64,000 nt of DNA from Geomonas subterranea (GCF_019063845.1 NZ_CP077683.1:3650501-3714500); one strand, 5' to 3'; counted from the first letter of the stretch, positions 1 through 10,750 are shown. A program made the numbers and translations. The notes: generated from the sequence alone by a model not told the origin.

Positions 1-13
1 CTTTGGAGCTTGA

Positions 14-1408
14 ATGACCCTACAAGATTTATATACGATCATGCCGATTGTGATCACCGCTGGGGCGGCGCTGTTCGTGCTGCTGTGCGGGCCGGTGCTA
101 TTGTCAGCGAGCCTCACGGCCATTGGGGTGACCGCGGCCGCTGCTGCCGGCCTGTGGGCGGCGCTCACGGCACCGGCAACCACTCAAGCCGTCGCTGGCC
201 TCGCTTTCACGCCGCTGGCCCGCTTCCTCATCCCGCTCTTTTGCCTGGCGGCGGCCGTCACCCTGCTCCTCTCCCACAGCTACAACCAGCGCCGGGGCAT
301 CAAGGGGGAAGAATTCCCCGCCACCGTCCTCTTCGCCCTGTTCGCCCTCTGCGTGCTCCCCTGCGCCACCAACATGCTCATCCTGTTCCTGGCGCTCGAG
401 TCGGTTTCTTTCGCCTTCTACATACTCGTGAGCATGGACCTGAACCGGGCGGAATCCGGGGAGGCCGGGCTCAAATACCTCCTGCTCGGCGCGGTCGCCG
501 CCGCCTTCACGGCCTTCGGCTTCGCCCTCCTCTTCACCGGCAGCGGCACGCTGCAGCTCTCCGGCGCCCTGGCCCGCCCCGAAAACAGGGCCATCATCTC
601 CGCAGGGTGGGGCGTCATCCTGGTCGGCATCGCCTTCAAGCTGTCGCTGGTCCCCGGGCACCTCTGGACCCCCGACGTCTACCAGGGCGCCCCCGCGCCC
701 GTCTCGGCCTTTCTTTCCACCAGCTCCAAGGTGGCCGCCGCCGCGCTTTTGCTGATGCTGCTGGCCCTGACCCCCCCGATGTGGGAGCTTCGCGCCCCCC
801 TCGCCGCCATGTCGGTGCTTTCCATGGTGCTCGGCAACCTGGCTGCGCTACTGCAGCAGAACATCAAGAGGATGCTGGCATACTCCTCGGTCGCCCACAT
901 GGGCTACCTGACCCTCGCGTTGTTGAGCGGCAGCAGGGACGGCTACGCCGCCGTCCTTCTCTACGGTGCCGTCTACACCGCCATGAACCTCGCGGCTTTC
1001 GGCGCGATCTCTTCGCTCTCCGTTGAAAAGGAACGGGAACTCATCACCGACTACGCCGGGCTTGGCTTCACGGCCCCCCTGCGCGGTGGCGTACTGGCCC
1101 TCGCCATGATCTCTCTGGCCGGGATCCCGCCCGCCGCCGGCTTCATAGGCAAGTTCTTCATCTTCTACTCGGCCATAAAGGGAGGCGCGGTTGCCCTCGC
1201 CATCATCGGCATCCTGAGCGCCGCAGTGTCCGCCTATTTTTACCTCAGGGTGGTTGCCCAGCTATACATGCATCGAGGCGAAGCCCCCGCGCCCCCTGCC
1301 GTCTCGTTTGCCGAAGGGCTCGCCCTCTCCCTCGCATCCGTCATGATCCTCGTGGTCGGCGTCTATCCCGCCCCGCTGCTTGAGGCGATCGATGCAGCCC
1401 TGCGCTGA
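14..1408 (+). CDS. nuoN: NADH-quinone oxidoreductase subunit N
   Basis: This is a 464-residue, strongly hydrophobic protein with about a dozen or more membrane segments, the usual size for NuoN. It is an antiporter-like, proton-pumping membrane-arm subunit of respiratory complex I, which oxidises NADH and reduces quinone. The conserved proton-antiporter core is visible, with a charged lysine in the segment [14 protein letters not shown] and the family signature [18 protein letters not shown] near residue 285. The ATG at 14 follows GGAG at 5-8. A TGA at 11-13 directly before it is probably the stop of the preceding nuo gene (nuoM in most operons), so this looks like the last gene of a nuo operon that enters from the left edge. 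No further nuo gene follows. Confidence 0.95.
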   Translation: MTLQDLYTIMPIVITAGAALFVLLCGPVLLSASLTAIGVTAAAAAGLWAALTAPATTQAVAGLAFTPLARFLIPLFCLAAAVTLLLSHSYNQRRGIKGEEFPATVLFALFALCVLPCATNMLILFLALESVSFAFYILVSMDLNRAESGEAGLKYLLLGAVAAAFTAFGFALLFTGSGTLQLSGALARPENRAIISAGWGVILVGIAFKLSLVPGHLWTPDVYQGAPAPVSAFLSTSSKVAAAALLLMLLALTPPMWELRAPLAAMSVLSMVLGNLAALLQQNIKRMLAYSSVAHMGYLTLALLSGSRDGYAAVLLYGAVYTAMNLAAFGAISSLSVEKERELITDYAGLGFTAPLRGGVLALAMISLAGIPPAAGFIGKFFIFYSAIKGGAVALAIIGILSAAVSAYFYLRVVAQLYMHRGEAPAPPAVSFAEGLALSLASVMILVVGVYPAPLLEAIDAALR

Positions 1409-1486
1409 CCGGATGCGCAGCTCCCGGAGTATGGCGGCAAGGGAGGACACCATGGCCGCATCCCCCTGCCACCATTAGCCGCCAAC

Positions 1487-1526
1487 AAAAAGGCACCGTG
1501 CCCCGGAGCGGGCAGATGCCTCTTTT
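1487..1526. terminator. possible bidirectional terminator
   Basis: A short stem (AGGCA at 1491-1495 pairing with TGCCT at 1517-1521, with extra GC pairing inside) is flanked by an A-run on the left and a T-run on the right. It lies between the convergent nuoN and HD-GYP genes. The stem is imperfect, so support is weak. Nothing else was seen in the 139-base gap. Confidence 0.4.
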
Positions 1527-1547
1527 CATTCCCATTTTCCATCCTGG

Positions 1548-2483
1548 CTACTGCAGCGTGTCCCTAAAAGTATTCAGGTACTGAAGATCGAAGGAACCGT
1601 CCATCTCGCCGTACATGATTTCGAGGGCGCTCTCCTTGGAAAGGGCCTGGCGATAGGACCTGTTGGTGGTCAGAGCGCTGAAGACGTCCGCGATGGCAGT
1701 GATCTTCGAGCTCCGGGCGATGTCGTAGCTCGAGAGGCCATCGGGGTAGCCGCTGCCGTTTTCCTTTTCATGATGGTGCTTCACGATGCCGAGCGCGACC
1801 GGCGTGAAGATCTCCAGATCCCTCAAGGTGCTGTAGCCATAGACGGGATGTTTCTTCACTTCCATGAACTCGGTCGCCGAGAGCTTACCCGGCTTGTCCA
1901 GAAGCTCCTTGGGGACGTACACCTTGCCGTAGTCATGAAACAGAGACCCGATACCGACGTCCATCAGCTCGTCGCGGCCGAGATCGAACTCCTTGACATG
2001 CAGGGATATGGAATAGGTCGCAACCTGGACCGAATGCACATAGGTGTAGGCGTTGTGATCGACCAGGCTGCTCAGGGCCGGCATCACGCCGTCAGAGTTC
2101 ATCACGTCGTTGAGGATGTGGTTGATGAGGTTCCTGCAGCGGTCCACGTTTTGCCTTATGGCGATAGCGGGACAGTCGAAGATCTCCTGCACGTAGTTGA
2201 CCGATGCCTGGTACAGCATGTTCTGCTTGAGCTCCGGCTCGATACTGTCGTCGCTCAGTAGCAGCGGGAGATTCGCCTCCACGTACTGGTTGTAGACCGA
2301 CATCTCAGCCGCCCTGACGAAGAGATGCTTCACGTTGTTGTCGAGCAGCCGCTCCTTGTCCCCTTGGGTGAATGAGAGCGTGGGGTCCTTGTACAGCACG
2401 TGGTTGTCGCCATGCCTTATGAACAGCGCGACTCCCGGCAGCGTCTCCGGTATCAGGGATTCCAGCTGAATCATTCGGTACAT
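1548..2483 (-). CDS. HD-GYP domain protein, probable c-di-GMP phosphodiesterase
   Basis: The C-terminal half is a canonical HD-GYP domain: the metal-binding HD pair is H183-D184 in the context LFHDYGK, then KHHHEKENGSGYPDG with G245-Y246-P247. Such domains hydrolyse cyclic di-GMP. The N-terminal 140 residues form an uncharacterised region with no receiver or PAS signature, and there is no membrane segment, so the protein should be cytoplasmic. The start at 2483 is preferred because AGGAGG lies six bases upstream; an in-frame ATG at 2522 would add 13 residues without a good site. The gene is alone on its strand here. Phosphodiesterase activity is inferred from the intact HD and GYP motifs; substrate and partner are unknown. 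Confidence 0.88.
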   Translation of the reverse strand: MYRMIQLESLIPETLPGVALFIRHGDNHVLYKDPTLSFTQGDKERLLDNNVKHLFVRAAEMSVYNQYVEANLPLLLSDDSIEPELKQNMLYQASVNYVQEIFDCPAIAIRQNVDRCRNLINHILNDVMNSDGVMPALSSLVDHNAYTYVHSVQVATYSISLHVKEFDLGRDELMDVGIGSLFHDYGKVYVPKELLDKPGKLSATEFMEVKKHPVYGYSTLRDLEIFTPVALGIVKHHHEKENGSGYPDGLSSYDIARSSKITAIADVFSALTTNRSYRQALSKESALEIMYGEMDGSFDLQYLNTFRDTLQ

Positions 2484-2646
2484 GCCCGACCTCCTGAAGA
2501 AGTGGGAACTGCGCCGCAGCAATGCTACTGGAACATTCGGACCACCTGCTCATGCAATTATTAAAAAATACAAACGCTAGTCTACCATGTCTTTTCCTTA
2601 TTGCCGATTTCAGGCCTGCCCCAAACGGCGGTAAAACCCGGGCCAC

Positions 2647-2679
2647 AAAAAGGGGGAGCGGCCAATCGGCCCTCCCCCT
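2647..2679 (-). terminator. Rho-independent terminator after obgE
   Basis: On the minus strand a long GC stem (AGGGGGAG / CTCCCCCT extended by CGGCC/GGCC around an AATC-like loop) is followed by TTTTT. It lies 26-58 bases past the obgE stop and should end the rplU-rpmA-obgE transcript. Confidence 0.8.
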
Positions 2680-2704
2680 CGTCGGTACATCTGTTTTCTG
2701 ATTG

Positions 2705-3727
<1,023 letters not shown>

Positions 3728-3746
3728 TTATCCTGTGCAAACGGCA

Positions 3747-3775
3747 AAAGCCCGGACCTTGCGGCTCCGGGCTTT
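3747..3775 (-). terminator. hairpin between rpmA and obgE, terminator or attenuator
   Basis: On the minus strand AAGCCCGGA and TCCGGGCTTTT form a nine-base GC-rich stem around a nine-base loop, ending in four T. It sits in the 78-base gap between rpmA and obgE, so it may terminate much of the ribosomal-protein transcript and lower obgE expression. Confidence 0.65.
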
Positions 3776-3799
3776 CACACTTTCGTCTTGCTGCGCTGG

Positions 3800-4057
3800 C
3801 TAGTTGGCCGGGTAGACGGAGACCTTCTTGCGGTCCCTGCCCAGACGCTCGAACTTCACCACGCCCTCGATCAGGGCGTACAGCGTGTAATCCTTACCGA
3901 GGCCCACGTTGTTGCCCGGGTGGATCTTGGTGCCGTGCTGACGGTAGATGATGTTGCCAGCTTTGACGGCTTCGCCGCCAAACTTCTTGCAACCAAGTCT
4001 TTGGCCGTCGGAGTCGCGACCGTTCCTGGAACTACCGACGCCTTTCTTGTGTGCCAT
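3800..4057 (-). CDS. rpmA: 50S ribosomal protein L27
   Basis: This is an 85-residue basic protein with the invariant L27 start [28 protein letters not shown]. It also has the family core [31 protein letters not shown]. The glycine-rich N-terminal arm reaches toward the peptidyl-transferase centre of the 50S subunit. There is no N-terminal extension of the Firmicutes kind that must be cleaved. AAGGAG lies six bases before the ATG at 4057. It is 73 bases downstream of rplU in the normal rplU-rpmA order. Confidence 0.98.
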   Translation of the reverse strand: MAHKKGVGSSRNGRDSDGQRLGCKKFGGEAVKAGNIIYRQHGTKIHPGNNVGLGKDYTLYALIEGVVKFERLGRDRKKVSVYPAN

Positions 4058-4130
4058 TTTCTGCTCCTTCTGCCGGTAGCGGCCCTGATCCCAACGAATC
4101 CCGGCTGCCGCACCGCCGTTTGAATATTAC

Positions 4131-4439
4131 CTAGGCGTTAATCTTCTCAATCAACAGAATAGTCCTGAGTTGACGGTGCCCGTTAAGTTTCCTGGAGTTT
4201 TTCCGGCGCTTGGACTTGAAGACCAGAATCTTCTTGTCTTTGCCCTGCTCGACAATCTTGCCGACCACAGAGGCGCTGGGCACTAAAGGTGTTCCGATAA
4301 CAACCTTATCGCCGCCAACCATCAGGACATCGGAGATCTCGACGGTATCACCTACCGCACCCTCCAGTTTTTCGACTTTCAAGAAGTCGCCTTCGGAAAC
4401 TTTGTACTGTTTCCCTCCGGTTTTGACTACTGCGTACAT
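4131..4439 (-). CDS. rplU: 50S ribosomal protein L21
   Basis: This is a 102-residue protein beginning MYAVVKTGGKQYKVSEGDFLKVEKL, the typical L21 N-terminus. It ends with the basic KSKRRKNSRKLNGHRQ segment that contacts 23S rRNA. The ATG at 4439 is chosen because family members start MYAVV; an upstream in-frame GTG at 4451 overlaps the ribosome-binding site AAAGGTGG. It is the first gene of the rplU-rpmA(-obgE) unit, and a sigma-70-type promoter lies about 45-70 bases upstream. Confidence 0.97.
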   Translation of the reverse strand: MYAVVKTGGKQYKVSEGDFLKVEKLEGAVGDTVEISDVLMVGGDKVVIGTPLVPSASVVGKIVEQGKDKKILVFKSKRRKNSRKLNGHRQLRTILLIEKINA

Positions 4440-4481
4440 GTACTTCACCACCTTTACTCTAGATTTACAATTGAGCGGTCA

Positions 4482-4510
4482 AACTTATCCTGAAAAGTAT
4501 TTTGAGTCAA
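4482..4510 (-). promoter_or_regulatory. sigma-70-type promoter of rplU
   Basis: On the minus strand TTGACT (4510-4505) and TAAGTT (4487-4482) are separated by exactly 17 bases. The -10 box ends about 43 bases before the rplU start codon. The -35 matches five of six consensus bases; the -10 is weaker. Confidence 0.6.
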
Positions 4511-4557
4511 GGCTTTTTTCGGTTACTGCGAATTTTCTGTGGAGAGAGCGGCAGAGG

Positions 4558-4863
4558 CTAACCGAGTTCGACGAAGACCTCGTCGCCGCGGATCTCAACC
4601 GGGTAGATCTTCAGGGGAGCGCACTCCGGGTGCTCGGAGCAGGCGCCGCTCACAAGGTCGAAACGGTAGCCATGGCGCTGGCAGGAGAGCTTGCCGGCCT
4701 CCTTTACCAACGCCCCCTGCAGCGGCGCCCCCTGGTGCGGGCACTCGTGCTCGCAGGCGTACACCGTCCCCTTGGTCTTCACCAGGAGAACCTGCTCCCC
4801 TCCCACCTCGACCAGCTTCTTGCCAAATTCGGGAATCTCGGAAACTTTCGCGGCAAATACCAT
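4558..4863 (-). CDS. Rieske-type [2Fe-2S] ferredoxin
   Basis: This small 101-residue soluble protein carries the Rieske cluster motif C41-P-H43, then 17 residues, then C61-Q-R-H64, which binds a [2Fe-2S] cluster through two Cys and two His. There is no signal peptide or transmembrane anchor, so it resembles the free ferredoxin-type Rieske proteins of dioxygenases and NirD rather than a bc1 subunit. The start at 4863 is preceded by GGAGG. A longer reading from 4974 would translate part of the repeat element upstream and is rejected. It lies between purT and rplU on the same strand. Its electron partner cannot be read from the context. Confidence 0.88.
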   Translation of the reverse strand: MVFAAKVSEIPEFGKKLVEVGGEQVLLVKTKGTVYACEHECPHQGAPLQGALVKEAGKLSCQRHGYRFDLVSGACSEHPECAPLKIYPVEIRGDEVFVELG

Positions 4864-4920
4864 GGCACACCTCCGGATCATCAAAAAATTGGTCCACACA
4901 TGCCTTTGTTCAGCGTCTCC

Positions 4921-5046
4921 CTGTAGGGGCGAATAATCATTCGCCCCCCATAGACGAATCACCTTGGACACCAACTGTACGGGTCGTGCGGCAGGGGCAT
5001 TGCCGAAGGCACCTGCGGCTGGGCGAATATTTATTCGCCCCTACAG
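4921..5046. repeat. MITE-like element copy 1, 126 bp with 16-bp terminal inverted repeats
   Basis: The left end CTGTAGGGGCGAATAA (4921-4936) is the exact reverse complement of the right end at 5031-5046. Just inside each end is a smaller palindrome built on GGGCGAAT...ATTCGCCC. The interior has no credible reading frame. A second copy lies at 7851-7961 and single-end copies near 22990 and 61826. It fills most of the 234-base gap between purT and the Rieske gene. Confidence 0.8.
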
Positions 5047-5097
5047 AAACCTCGCCCCCCTCCCAACCTCACGCCTCCAGATTACCCCAACTTACCC

Positions 5098-6276
5098 TTA
5101 CCGCTTCACGATCTTCACGCAATGCGCCGACTCTTCAGCCTTGGCGCGGGCCTCGTCGCAATCAGCACCGAAGGCGAGCGCGACACCCATGCGGCGCCCC
5201 TTCCTGGTGTCGGGCTTACCGAAGAGACGCAGCTTGCTGCCGGGAACCGCCAGCGCCTGCGCCATCCCCTCGAAGCTCACCTCGGCTGCAGCGTCCTCTG
5301 CGAGGATCACGTGGGATGCCGCGCACCCCTGGCTCACCACCTCCGGCACGGGAAGACCGAGGATGGCGCGCACGTGCAGCTCGAACTCGGACAGGTTCTG
5401 GGAAATCATGGTCACCATGCCGGTGTCGTGCGGCCTCGGAGAAACCTCGGAGAACCAGACCTTGTCGCCGGTCACGAAAAACTCGCAGCCGAAGATGCCG
5501 CGCCCGCCCAGGGCACCGGTCACCGCCTCGGCCTGACGCTGCGCCTCGGCCAGCACGGCCGGGGCCATCGGCGTCGGTTGCCAGGACTCGTGGTAGTCAC
5601 CGTCGATCTGACGGTGGCCGATCGGGGGGCAGAAGCTGGTGCCGCCGACGTGACGCACGGTGAGCAGGGTGATCTCGTAGTCGAACGGGATGAACTCCTC
5701 GACTATTACCTTGTTGGACGCTCCGCGCGCCCCCTCGATGGCGTAGGTGAAGCAGCGCTCCATGTCAGCCGCGTCGCGCAGCACGCTCTGCCCTTTACCG
5801 GAGGAACTCATGATCGGCTTCACCACGCAGGGAAGGCCGATCTCGCCGACGGCCACGGCGAACTCGTCCATGCTGGTGGCGAAACGGTAGGCGGCGGTGG
5901 GCAGGCCCAGCTCCTCGGCGGCGAGGCGGCGGATCCCCTCGCGGTTCATGGTCAGGTTGGTGGCGCGCGCCGTCGGGACGACGTTGAACCCTTCTCTTTC
6001 CAGTTCCAGGAGGTACCCGGTGTTGATTGCCTCGATCTCGGGGACGATATATGCGGGCTTCTCCAGGCGTACCACCCGGTCCAGCTCTTCGCGGTTCAGC
6101 ATGTCGATCACGTGGCTTCTGTGCGCGACCTGCATGGCCGGCGCGTCGGCGTAGCGGTCCACCGCTACCACCTCGATTCCGAATCTCTGGGCCTCGATGG
6201 CCACTTCCTTGCCGAGCTCACCCGAACCCAACAGCATCATCCTCGTCGCACAATTTTTCAGCGGCGTGCCAATCAT
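5098..6276 (-). CDS. purT: formate-dependent phosphoribosylglycinamide formyltransferase (GAR transformylase 2)
   Basis: This 392-residue ATP-grasp enzyme makes formyl-GAR from GAR, formate and ATP in purine synthesis, a folate-independent alternative to PurN. The N-terminus [33 protein letters not shown] and the core [37 protein letters not shown] are diagnostic for PurT and separate it from PurK. Length is normal. AGGAG lies six bases before the ATG at 6276. It begins 20 bases after the rng stop on the same strand, so the two are probably co-transcribed. Confidence 0.96.
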   Translation of the reverse strand: MIGTPLKNCATRMMLLGSGELGKEVAIEAQRFGIEVVAVDRYADAPAMQVAHRSHVIDMLNREELDRVVRLEKPAYIVPEIEAINTGYLLELEREGFNVVPTARATNLTMNREGIRRLAAEELGLPTAAYRFATSMDEFAVAVGEIGLPCVVKPIMSSSGKGQSVLRDAADMERCFTYAIEGARGASNKVIVEEFIPFDYEITLLTVRHVGGTSFCPPIGHRQIDGDYHESWQPTPMAPAVLAEAQRQAEAVTGALGGRGIFGCEFFVTGDKVWFSEVSPRPHDTGMVTMISQNLSEFELHVRAILGLPVPEVVSQGCAASHVILAEDAAAEVSFEGMAQALAVPGSKLRLFGKPDTRKGRRMGVALAFGADCDEARAKAEESAHCVKIVKR

Positions 6277-6296
6277 CTTTTCTCCTGGTCCTTTAT

Positions 6297-7787
6297 TTAA
6301 CTTACGGCTACTTCAAACTGTTCCTGGTGGAAACCGGGCTTGGCGCGCACGGTGATCCGCTTCTTGAAGTTCTTCTCCAGCTCCTCGAGGCCGCGGCGCT
6401 CCTCGTCGTAGAGGAGGTCGGCCACCTGCGGGTGCACGGTGAGCATCACCTTGGTGCCCCGGATGTCGAGCATCTCGCGGCGCAGTTCGCGGAAGATCTC
6501 GTGGCACACCGTGATTTTGGACTTCACGTAGCCGCGCCCCTCGCAGTACGGGCAGGGCTCGCACATCATGCGGCCGAGGCTCTCGCGTACCCTCTTTCTG
6601 GTCATTTCCACGAGGCCGAGCTCGGAGATCTTCAGGATGTTGGTCTTGGACTTGTCGCTCTTGAGCGCCTCCTCGAGCGCGCCGTAGACCTTCTCGCGGT
6701 TCACCTCCTTCTCCATGTCGATGAAGTCGATGATGATGATCCCGCCCAGGTTCCTCAGGCGCAGCTGGTAGGCGATCTCCTTGACCGCTTCCAGGTTGGT
6801 CTTCAGGATGGTGTCTTCGAGGTTGTGCTTGCCGACATAGCGACCGGTGTTGACGTCGATGGCGGTGAGGGCCTCGGTCTGCTCGATGATGATGTAGCCG
6901 CCCGATTTCAGCCAGACCTTGCGTCCCAGTGCACGGCTGATCTCCACCTCGAGGCCGAAGTGGTCGAAGATCGGCTCCTCCTCGTCGTAGAGCTCGATGG
7001 AGTACTTCATCTTGGGCATGAAGGTGCTGATGAACTGGACGATCTTGTCGTGCTCGGGCTTGGAGTCGACCACGATGCGCTCGACGGATTCGGTCAGAAT
7101 GTCTCGCACCACCTTTTGGGTCACGTCCAGGTCTGAGTGGATCAGGCTGGGGGCACCCGCCTTGTCCTTCTTCTTGGCGATCTCGTCCCATAGCTTGGTG
7201 AGGTAATGCAGGTCGGCGACCAGGTCCTCCTCGCTCTTCCCTTCGGAGACGGTCCTGACGATGAAGCCGCCCCCCACCGGCTTGATGCGGTCGACGATCT
7301 CCTTCAGGCGCTCGCGCTCGGCCTCGTCCTCGATGCGGCGCGAGATGCCGACGTGGTCAACGGTCGGCATGTAGACCAGGTGCCGCCCCGGGAGCGAGAT
7401 GTGGGCGGTGATGCGCGCCCCCTTGGTGCCGATCGGCTCCTTGGAGATCTGCACCAGGAGTTCCTGCCCTTCCTGCAGCAGTTCCTCGATGGGGTGCAGC
7501 GGGTGCGGCACCGGCTCCTCACCCTCCTCCGGCTCGATGTAGCTGTCGTACTCGTCCATGGCGTCGAAGACGTCCGCCACGTAGAGAAATGCCGCCTTTT
7601 CCAGCCCGATGTCCACGAACGCCGCCTGCATGCCGGGCAGCACCCGGACCACCTTTCCCTTATAGATGTTGCCGATGATCCCCTTCACCCTGCTCCTCTC
7701 GACGTACAGCTCCGCGATGGTGCCGTTCTCGATGAGCGCGATGCGGGTCTCGTGGGAGGTGGTGTTGATAACCAGCTCGTTTCCCAT
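6297..7787 (-). CDS. rng: ribonuclease G
   Basis: This 496-residue RNase E/G-family endoribonuclease has an N-terminal S1 RNA-binding region ([26 protein letters not shown]), catalytic aspartates in AIDVNTG and IIIIDFIDM, and the zinc-link CxxC in [12 protein letters not shown] near residue 413. It lacks the long C-terminal scaffold of RNase E, so it is the short RNase G form that matures 16S rRNA 5' ends and degrades mRNA. AAGGGG precedes the ATG. It follows the radical SAM/DUF2344 gene, a neighbourhood seen in many bacteria, but 197 bases containing a repeat element separate the two here. Confidence 0.96.
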   Translation of the reverse strand: MGNELVINTTSHETRIALIENGTIAELYVERSRVKGIIGNIYKGKVVRVLPGMQAAFVDIGLEKAAFLYVADVFDAMDEYDSYIEPEEGEEPVPHPLHPIEELLQEGQELLVQISKEPIGTKGARITAHISLPGRHLVYMPTVDHVGISRRIEDEAERERLKEIVDRIKPVGGGFIVRTVSEGKSEEDLVADLHYLTKLWDEIAKKKDKAGAPSLIHSDLDVTQKVVRDILTESVERIVVDSKPEHDKIVQFISTFMPKMKYSIELYDEEEPIFDHFGLEVEISRALGRKVWLKSGGYIIIEQTEALTAIDVNTGRYVGKHNLEDTILKTNLEAVKEIAYQLRLRNLGGIIIIDFIDMEKEVNREKVYGALEEALKSDKSKTNILKISELGLVEMTRKRVRESLGRMMCEPCPYCEGRGYVKSKITVCHEIFRELRREMLDIRGTKVMLTVHPQVADLLYDEERRGLEELEKNFKKRITVRAKPGFHQEQFEVAVS

Positions 7788-7850
7788 GCTAACCCCTTCC
7801 TGTATATAAAATTCAAAAGCAAACTGTTTCAGGTTCTACAAGCCTGCGTC

Positions 7851-7961
7851 CTGTAGGGGCGAATAACATTCGCCCAGCCGCTAGTGTTGCCGCCGGCACG
7901 TCGACGCGCAAGCCGCAGCCAAAGGCGGCCAAGGGGGGCGAATGATTATTCGCCCCTACGG
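7851..7961. repeat. MITE-like element copy 2, about 111 bp
   Basis: It begins with the same 16 bases as copy 1 (CTGTAGGGGCGAATAA, 7851-7866) and ends with TTATTCGCCCCTACGG (7946-7961), which matches the other terminal repeat except for one base. The interior differs from copy 1. It lies between the radical SAM gene and rng, probably inside one transcript, where it could fold into a stem. Confidence 0.78.
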
Positions 7962-7984
7962 AGGTCACACAGAGCGCTGCTCCC

Positions 7985-10474
7985 TTATTCCTTGAAGAGC
8001 ACTTCCAGCTTCTCCATCTGCGCCTCTTTGAGTTCTTCAGTGGGGACACCGAGGATGGCGCTGGTGAATTCGAGCAGCTTGCCGCGCCCCGCCACCATCT
8101 CCAGCGTCCGTCCCTCGACCTTCAGCTCAACCAGTTCGTGACGCAGGTCGAACTCGGTCGACTTCCCTTTCTTCTCGCGCTTGACCGGCGACGACTCCAG
8201 GGCGAGGAACGCCGCCGCCTTCGCCTCCAGGTCGACCGCCAGCTCCTCGGGAAGGGTCACGCGGTAGCGCACCTTGTCCATGATCACGGACAGCGCCGGT
8301 GCGCGCAGGGCGATTTCCTGCGCCTCCAGCACCCGTACCCCCTCCGGGAGGGTCGCGTTCAGCGCTTCCTGCAGTTGGGCCGCCGTATAGCCGGCGTCAA
8401 CCTCGAAATCCATGTACTCCGCGCAGGATTCGATGCCGACGGAGAGCGCGGTGGCGAAGGAAAACTTCGGGTGGGGATGGAACCCCTGCGAATAGCGGAT
8501 AGGGATGCCGGAGCGGCCGACCGCCCTGGTAAACAGGGTCAGCATCTCCAGGTGGCTCAGGAAACGCATCCGGCCGACCTTCTCGAAACGGATCCGGATC
8601 CTCTGCGCGTCTTCGGTCGGCTCCTGCACCGCTGCCTCGCGGGCGTAGGTGCCGAACGGAACGGGATCGTTGAGCCGCAGCTTCACTTCCTTGAAATCAC
8701 AGACGCCGCAGCCGGTGCACCGGTCGAAACGGCAGTCGGGGGTGGCCAGGCCGACAAGCGACGCCTCGCGCTCCTTGAGCAGGAAGGGCTTTGTCACCCC
8801 GCAGTCGATGTGGTCCCAAGGGAGCACCTCGCCCAACTCGCGCCGCCTGAGGTAGAAGGCGGGGTCGATGCCGGAGTTCTCGAAGGCCTGCGCCCATTTC
8901 AGACGATCGAAGTGCTCCCACCAGCCGTCGAAACGGCAGCCCAGGCTATGCGCCTCGATCAGGAGCTTGGCGAGCCGGCGGTCGCCGCGGGCGAAGACCC
9001 CCTCCATGCCGGAGAGGGACGCATCCTGCCACTTCATGATCAGCTTCTTTTTCTTGAGCGCGTCGCGCAGGTGGCGCTGCTTTTCGACGATCTCGCTTTC
9101 GGTGATCTGCGGCTCCCACTGGAACGGGGTGTGCGGCTTCGGCACGAAGCTCGAAACCGAGACGTTGACGTCGCCGCCGTTGCCGGCCAGTTTCCCCTGC
9201 CGCTTCACTTCACGGGAAAGCTCCACGATCCCGTCCACGTCCTCCATGGTCTCGGTCGGCAACCCGATCATGAAGTAGAGCTTGATCAGGCGCCATCCGT
9301 TACTGTAGACCGAGCGCGCGTTCTCCAGGAGCGCTTCTTCCGTGATCCCCTTGTTGATCACGCTTCTGAGCCGCTCGCTCCCGGCCTCGGGGGCGAGGGT
9401 GAATCCGGTCTTGCGAACCCGGCGGATCTCCTCGGCCATCTCGTCGCTGAGGCTTCCCACGCGCATCGAGGGGAGCGACACGGCCTTTTTCTGGGCCGCG
9501 TAGCGGTCCATGAGCCCCTTGAGCAGCGGGGTGAGGCAGCCGTAGTCCCCGGTGGAGAGGGAGAGGAGCGAGATCTCGTCGTATCCCGTGTTGCGCAGCG
9601 CCTCTTCCATGATCTCGAAGACGCGCTCGGGGCTGCGCTCCCGCACGGGGCGGTAAATGTACCCCGCCTGGCAGAACCTGCACCCCCTCGTGCAGCCACG
9701 GGAAATCTCCACACTCACCCGGTCGTGCACCGTCTTTAGGAACGGGACGATGGGCGAGGTCGGGTAGTAGGCGGTCTCCAGGTCCGCGACGAAACGCCTG
9801 CGCACGCTCTGGTACCACTCCTTCCTGGGAGTGATGGCGGCAACAGTGCCGTCGTCGTGATAGCTCACCTCGAACAGGGAGGGGACGTAGACACCTTCGA
9901 TCCGGGCCAGGCGCTCCAGGAGCTGCGCCTTGGCCACCCCCTGTTCCTTCGCGCTACGCACGCATTCCGCCAGCTCGATCACCGCTTCCTCGCCGTCGCC
10001 GATCAGGAAGGCGTCGAAGAAGTCCGCCAGCGGTTCGGGATTGTAGGCGCAGGGGCCGCCCGCGATGACGAGCGGATATCCCTGCGGCCTGTCGCTGGCA
10101 AGCAGCGGGATCCCGGAAAGGTCCAGCATGTTCAGGATGTTGGTATAGGAAAGCTCGTACTGCAGGGTGAATCCCAGGATGTCCGCCTCTGCCAGAGGCG
10201 TCCCCGCCTCCAGCGTGACCAGGGGCTTCGCCCCGGCGCGCAACGACGCCTCGAGGTCCGGCCACGGCGCGTAGGCGCGTTCGGGCATGACCCACGGCAC
10301 CCCCTTCAGGACACCGTACAGAACCTGAAGCCCGAGATGACTCATCCCGATCTCATATACATCAGGGAAAGCGAGCACGAAACGAAGCGCTCCCTCCCGG
10401 TTGGCAACTGTTCCCATCTCCCCGCCCATGTAACGGGCCGGTTTTTCCACTGACAAAAGTATGTTATTGCTCAA
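7985..10474 (-). CDS. TIGR03960-type radical SAM protein fused to TIGR03936/DUF2344 domain
   Basis: This 829-residue fusion has a B12-binding-like N-terminal segment and a radical SAM core with the cluster motif CTRGCRFCQAGY (CxxxCxxC) near residue 260. It ends in a DUF2344 domain beginning at about residue 640 (RIRIRFEKVGRMRFLSHLEMLTLFTRA, SQGFHPHPKFSFATALSVGIES). The family is widespread and usually sits beside rng and the L21/L27 genes, which suggests a role in RNA or ribosome maturation, but the reaction is not established. The start is a TTG at 10474 preceded by GGGGGA with five bases between; there is no suitable ATG nearby. Two further cysteine clusters (CRFDRCTGCGVCDF) may hold another Fe-S centre. 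Confidence 0.9.
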   Translation of the reverse strand: MSNNILLSVEKPARYMGGEMGTVANREGALRFVLAFPDVYEIGMSHLGLQVLYGVLKGVPWVMPERAYAPWPDLEASLRAGAKPLVTLEAGTPLAEADILGFTLQYELSYTNILNMLDLSGIPLLASDRPQGYPLVIAGGPCAYNPEPLADFFDAFLIGDGEEAVIELAECVRSAKEQGVAKAQLLERLARIEGVYVPSLFEVSYHDDGTVAAITPRKEWYQSVRRRFVADLETAYYPTSPIVPFLKTVHDRVSVEISRGCTRGCRFCQAGYIYRPVRERSPERVFEIMEEALRNTGYDEISLLSLSTGDYGCLTPLLKGLMDRYAAQKKAVSLPSMRVGSLSDEMAEEIRRVRKTGFTLAPEAGSERLRSVINKGITEEALLENARSVYSNGWRLIKLYFMIGLPTETMEDVDGIVELSREVKRQGKLAGNGGDVNVSVSSFVPKPHTPFQWEPQITESEIVEKQRHLRDALKKKKLIMKWQDASLSGMEGVFARGDRRLAKLLIEAHSLGCRFDGWWEHFDRLKWAQAFENSGIDPAFYLRRRELGEVLPWDHIDCGVTKPFLLKEREASLVGLATPDCRFDRCTGCGVCDFKEVKLRLNDPVPFGTYAREAAVQEPTEDAQRIRIRFEKVGRMRFLSHLEMLTLFTRAVGRSGIPIRYSQGFHPHPKFSFATALSVGIESCAEYMDFEVDAGYTAAQLQEALNATLPEGVRVLEAQEIALRAPALSVIMDKVRYRVTLPEELAVDLEAKAAAFLALESSPVKREKKGKSTEFDLRHELVELKVEGRTLEMVAGRGKLLEFTSAILGVPTEELKEAQMEKLEVLFKE

Positions 10475-10693
10475 AAATCCCCCAAAAACGCTGGTTCAGC
10501 CGTGACCGGACATAATAACAAAATAAGCGGAGCAGAGGCAAGGTAAATACCCGCCGCGCCGCCCCGCGAGTCGCAACGCATACCTTATTTGCGGTACTCA
10601 TTGGAGCATATCGGGTGCGGTTCTCATGAGCCCGGAGGGCTCGCCACCACCCACCACACCGTATTTCAACTGTTTACAGCTATAATGAGAGGC

Positions 10694-10709
10694 TGGCACG
10701 CTACCTGCT
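10694..10709 (+). promoter_or_regulatory. sigma-54-like promoter before the Ala/Lys-rich gene
   Basis: TGGCACG, four bases, then CTGCT matches the -24/-12 sigma-54 consensus with one mismatch in the -12 element. A TATAAT box lies just upstream at 10681-10686, without a convincing -35. Transcription would start about 30 bases before the ATG at 10751. The rest of 10475-10693 shows no gene. Confidence 0.55.
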
Positions 10710-10750
10710 AAAGAAAGGGCACCAACCCATTTTGTACAAGGAGAATTACC

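Noticed and set aside
4864-4974. Longer Rieske protein starting at 4974
   Set aside because: The extension translates the repeat element; the ATG at 4863 has GGAGG and matches family length.
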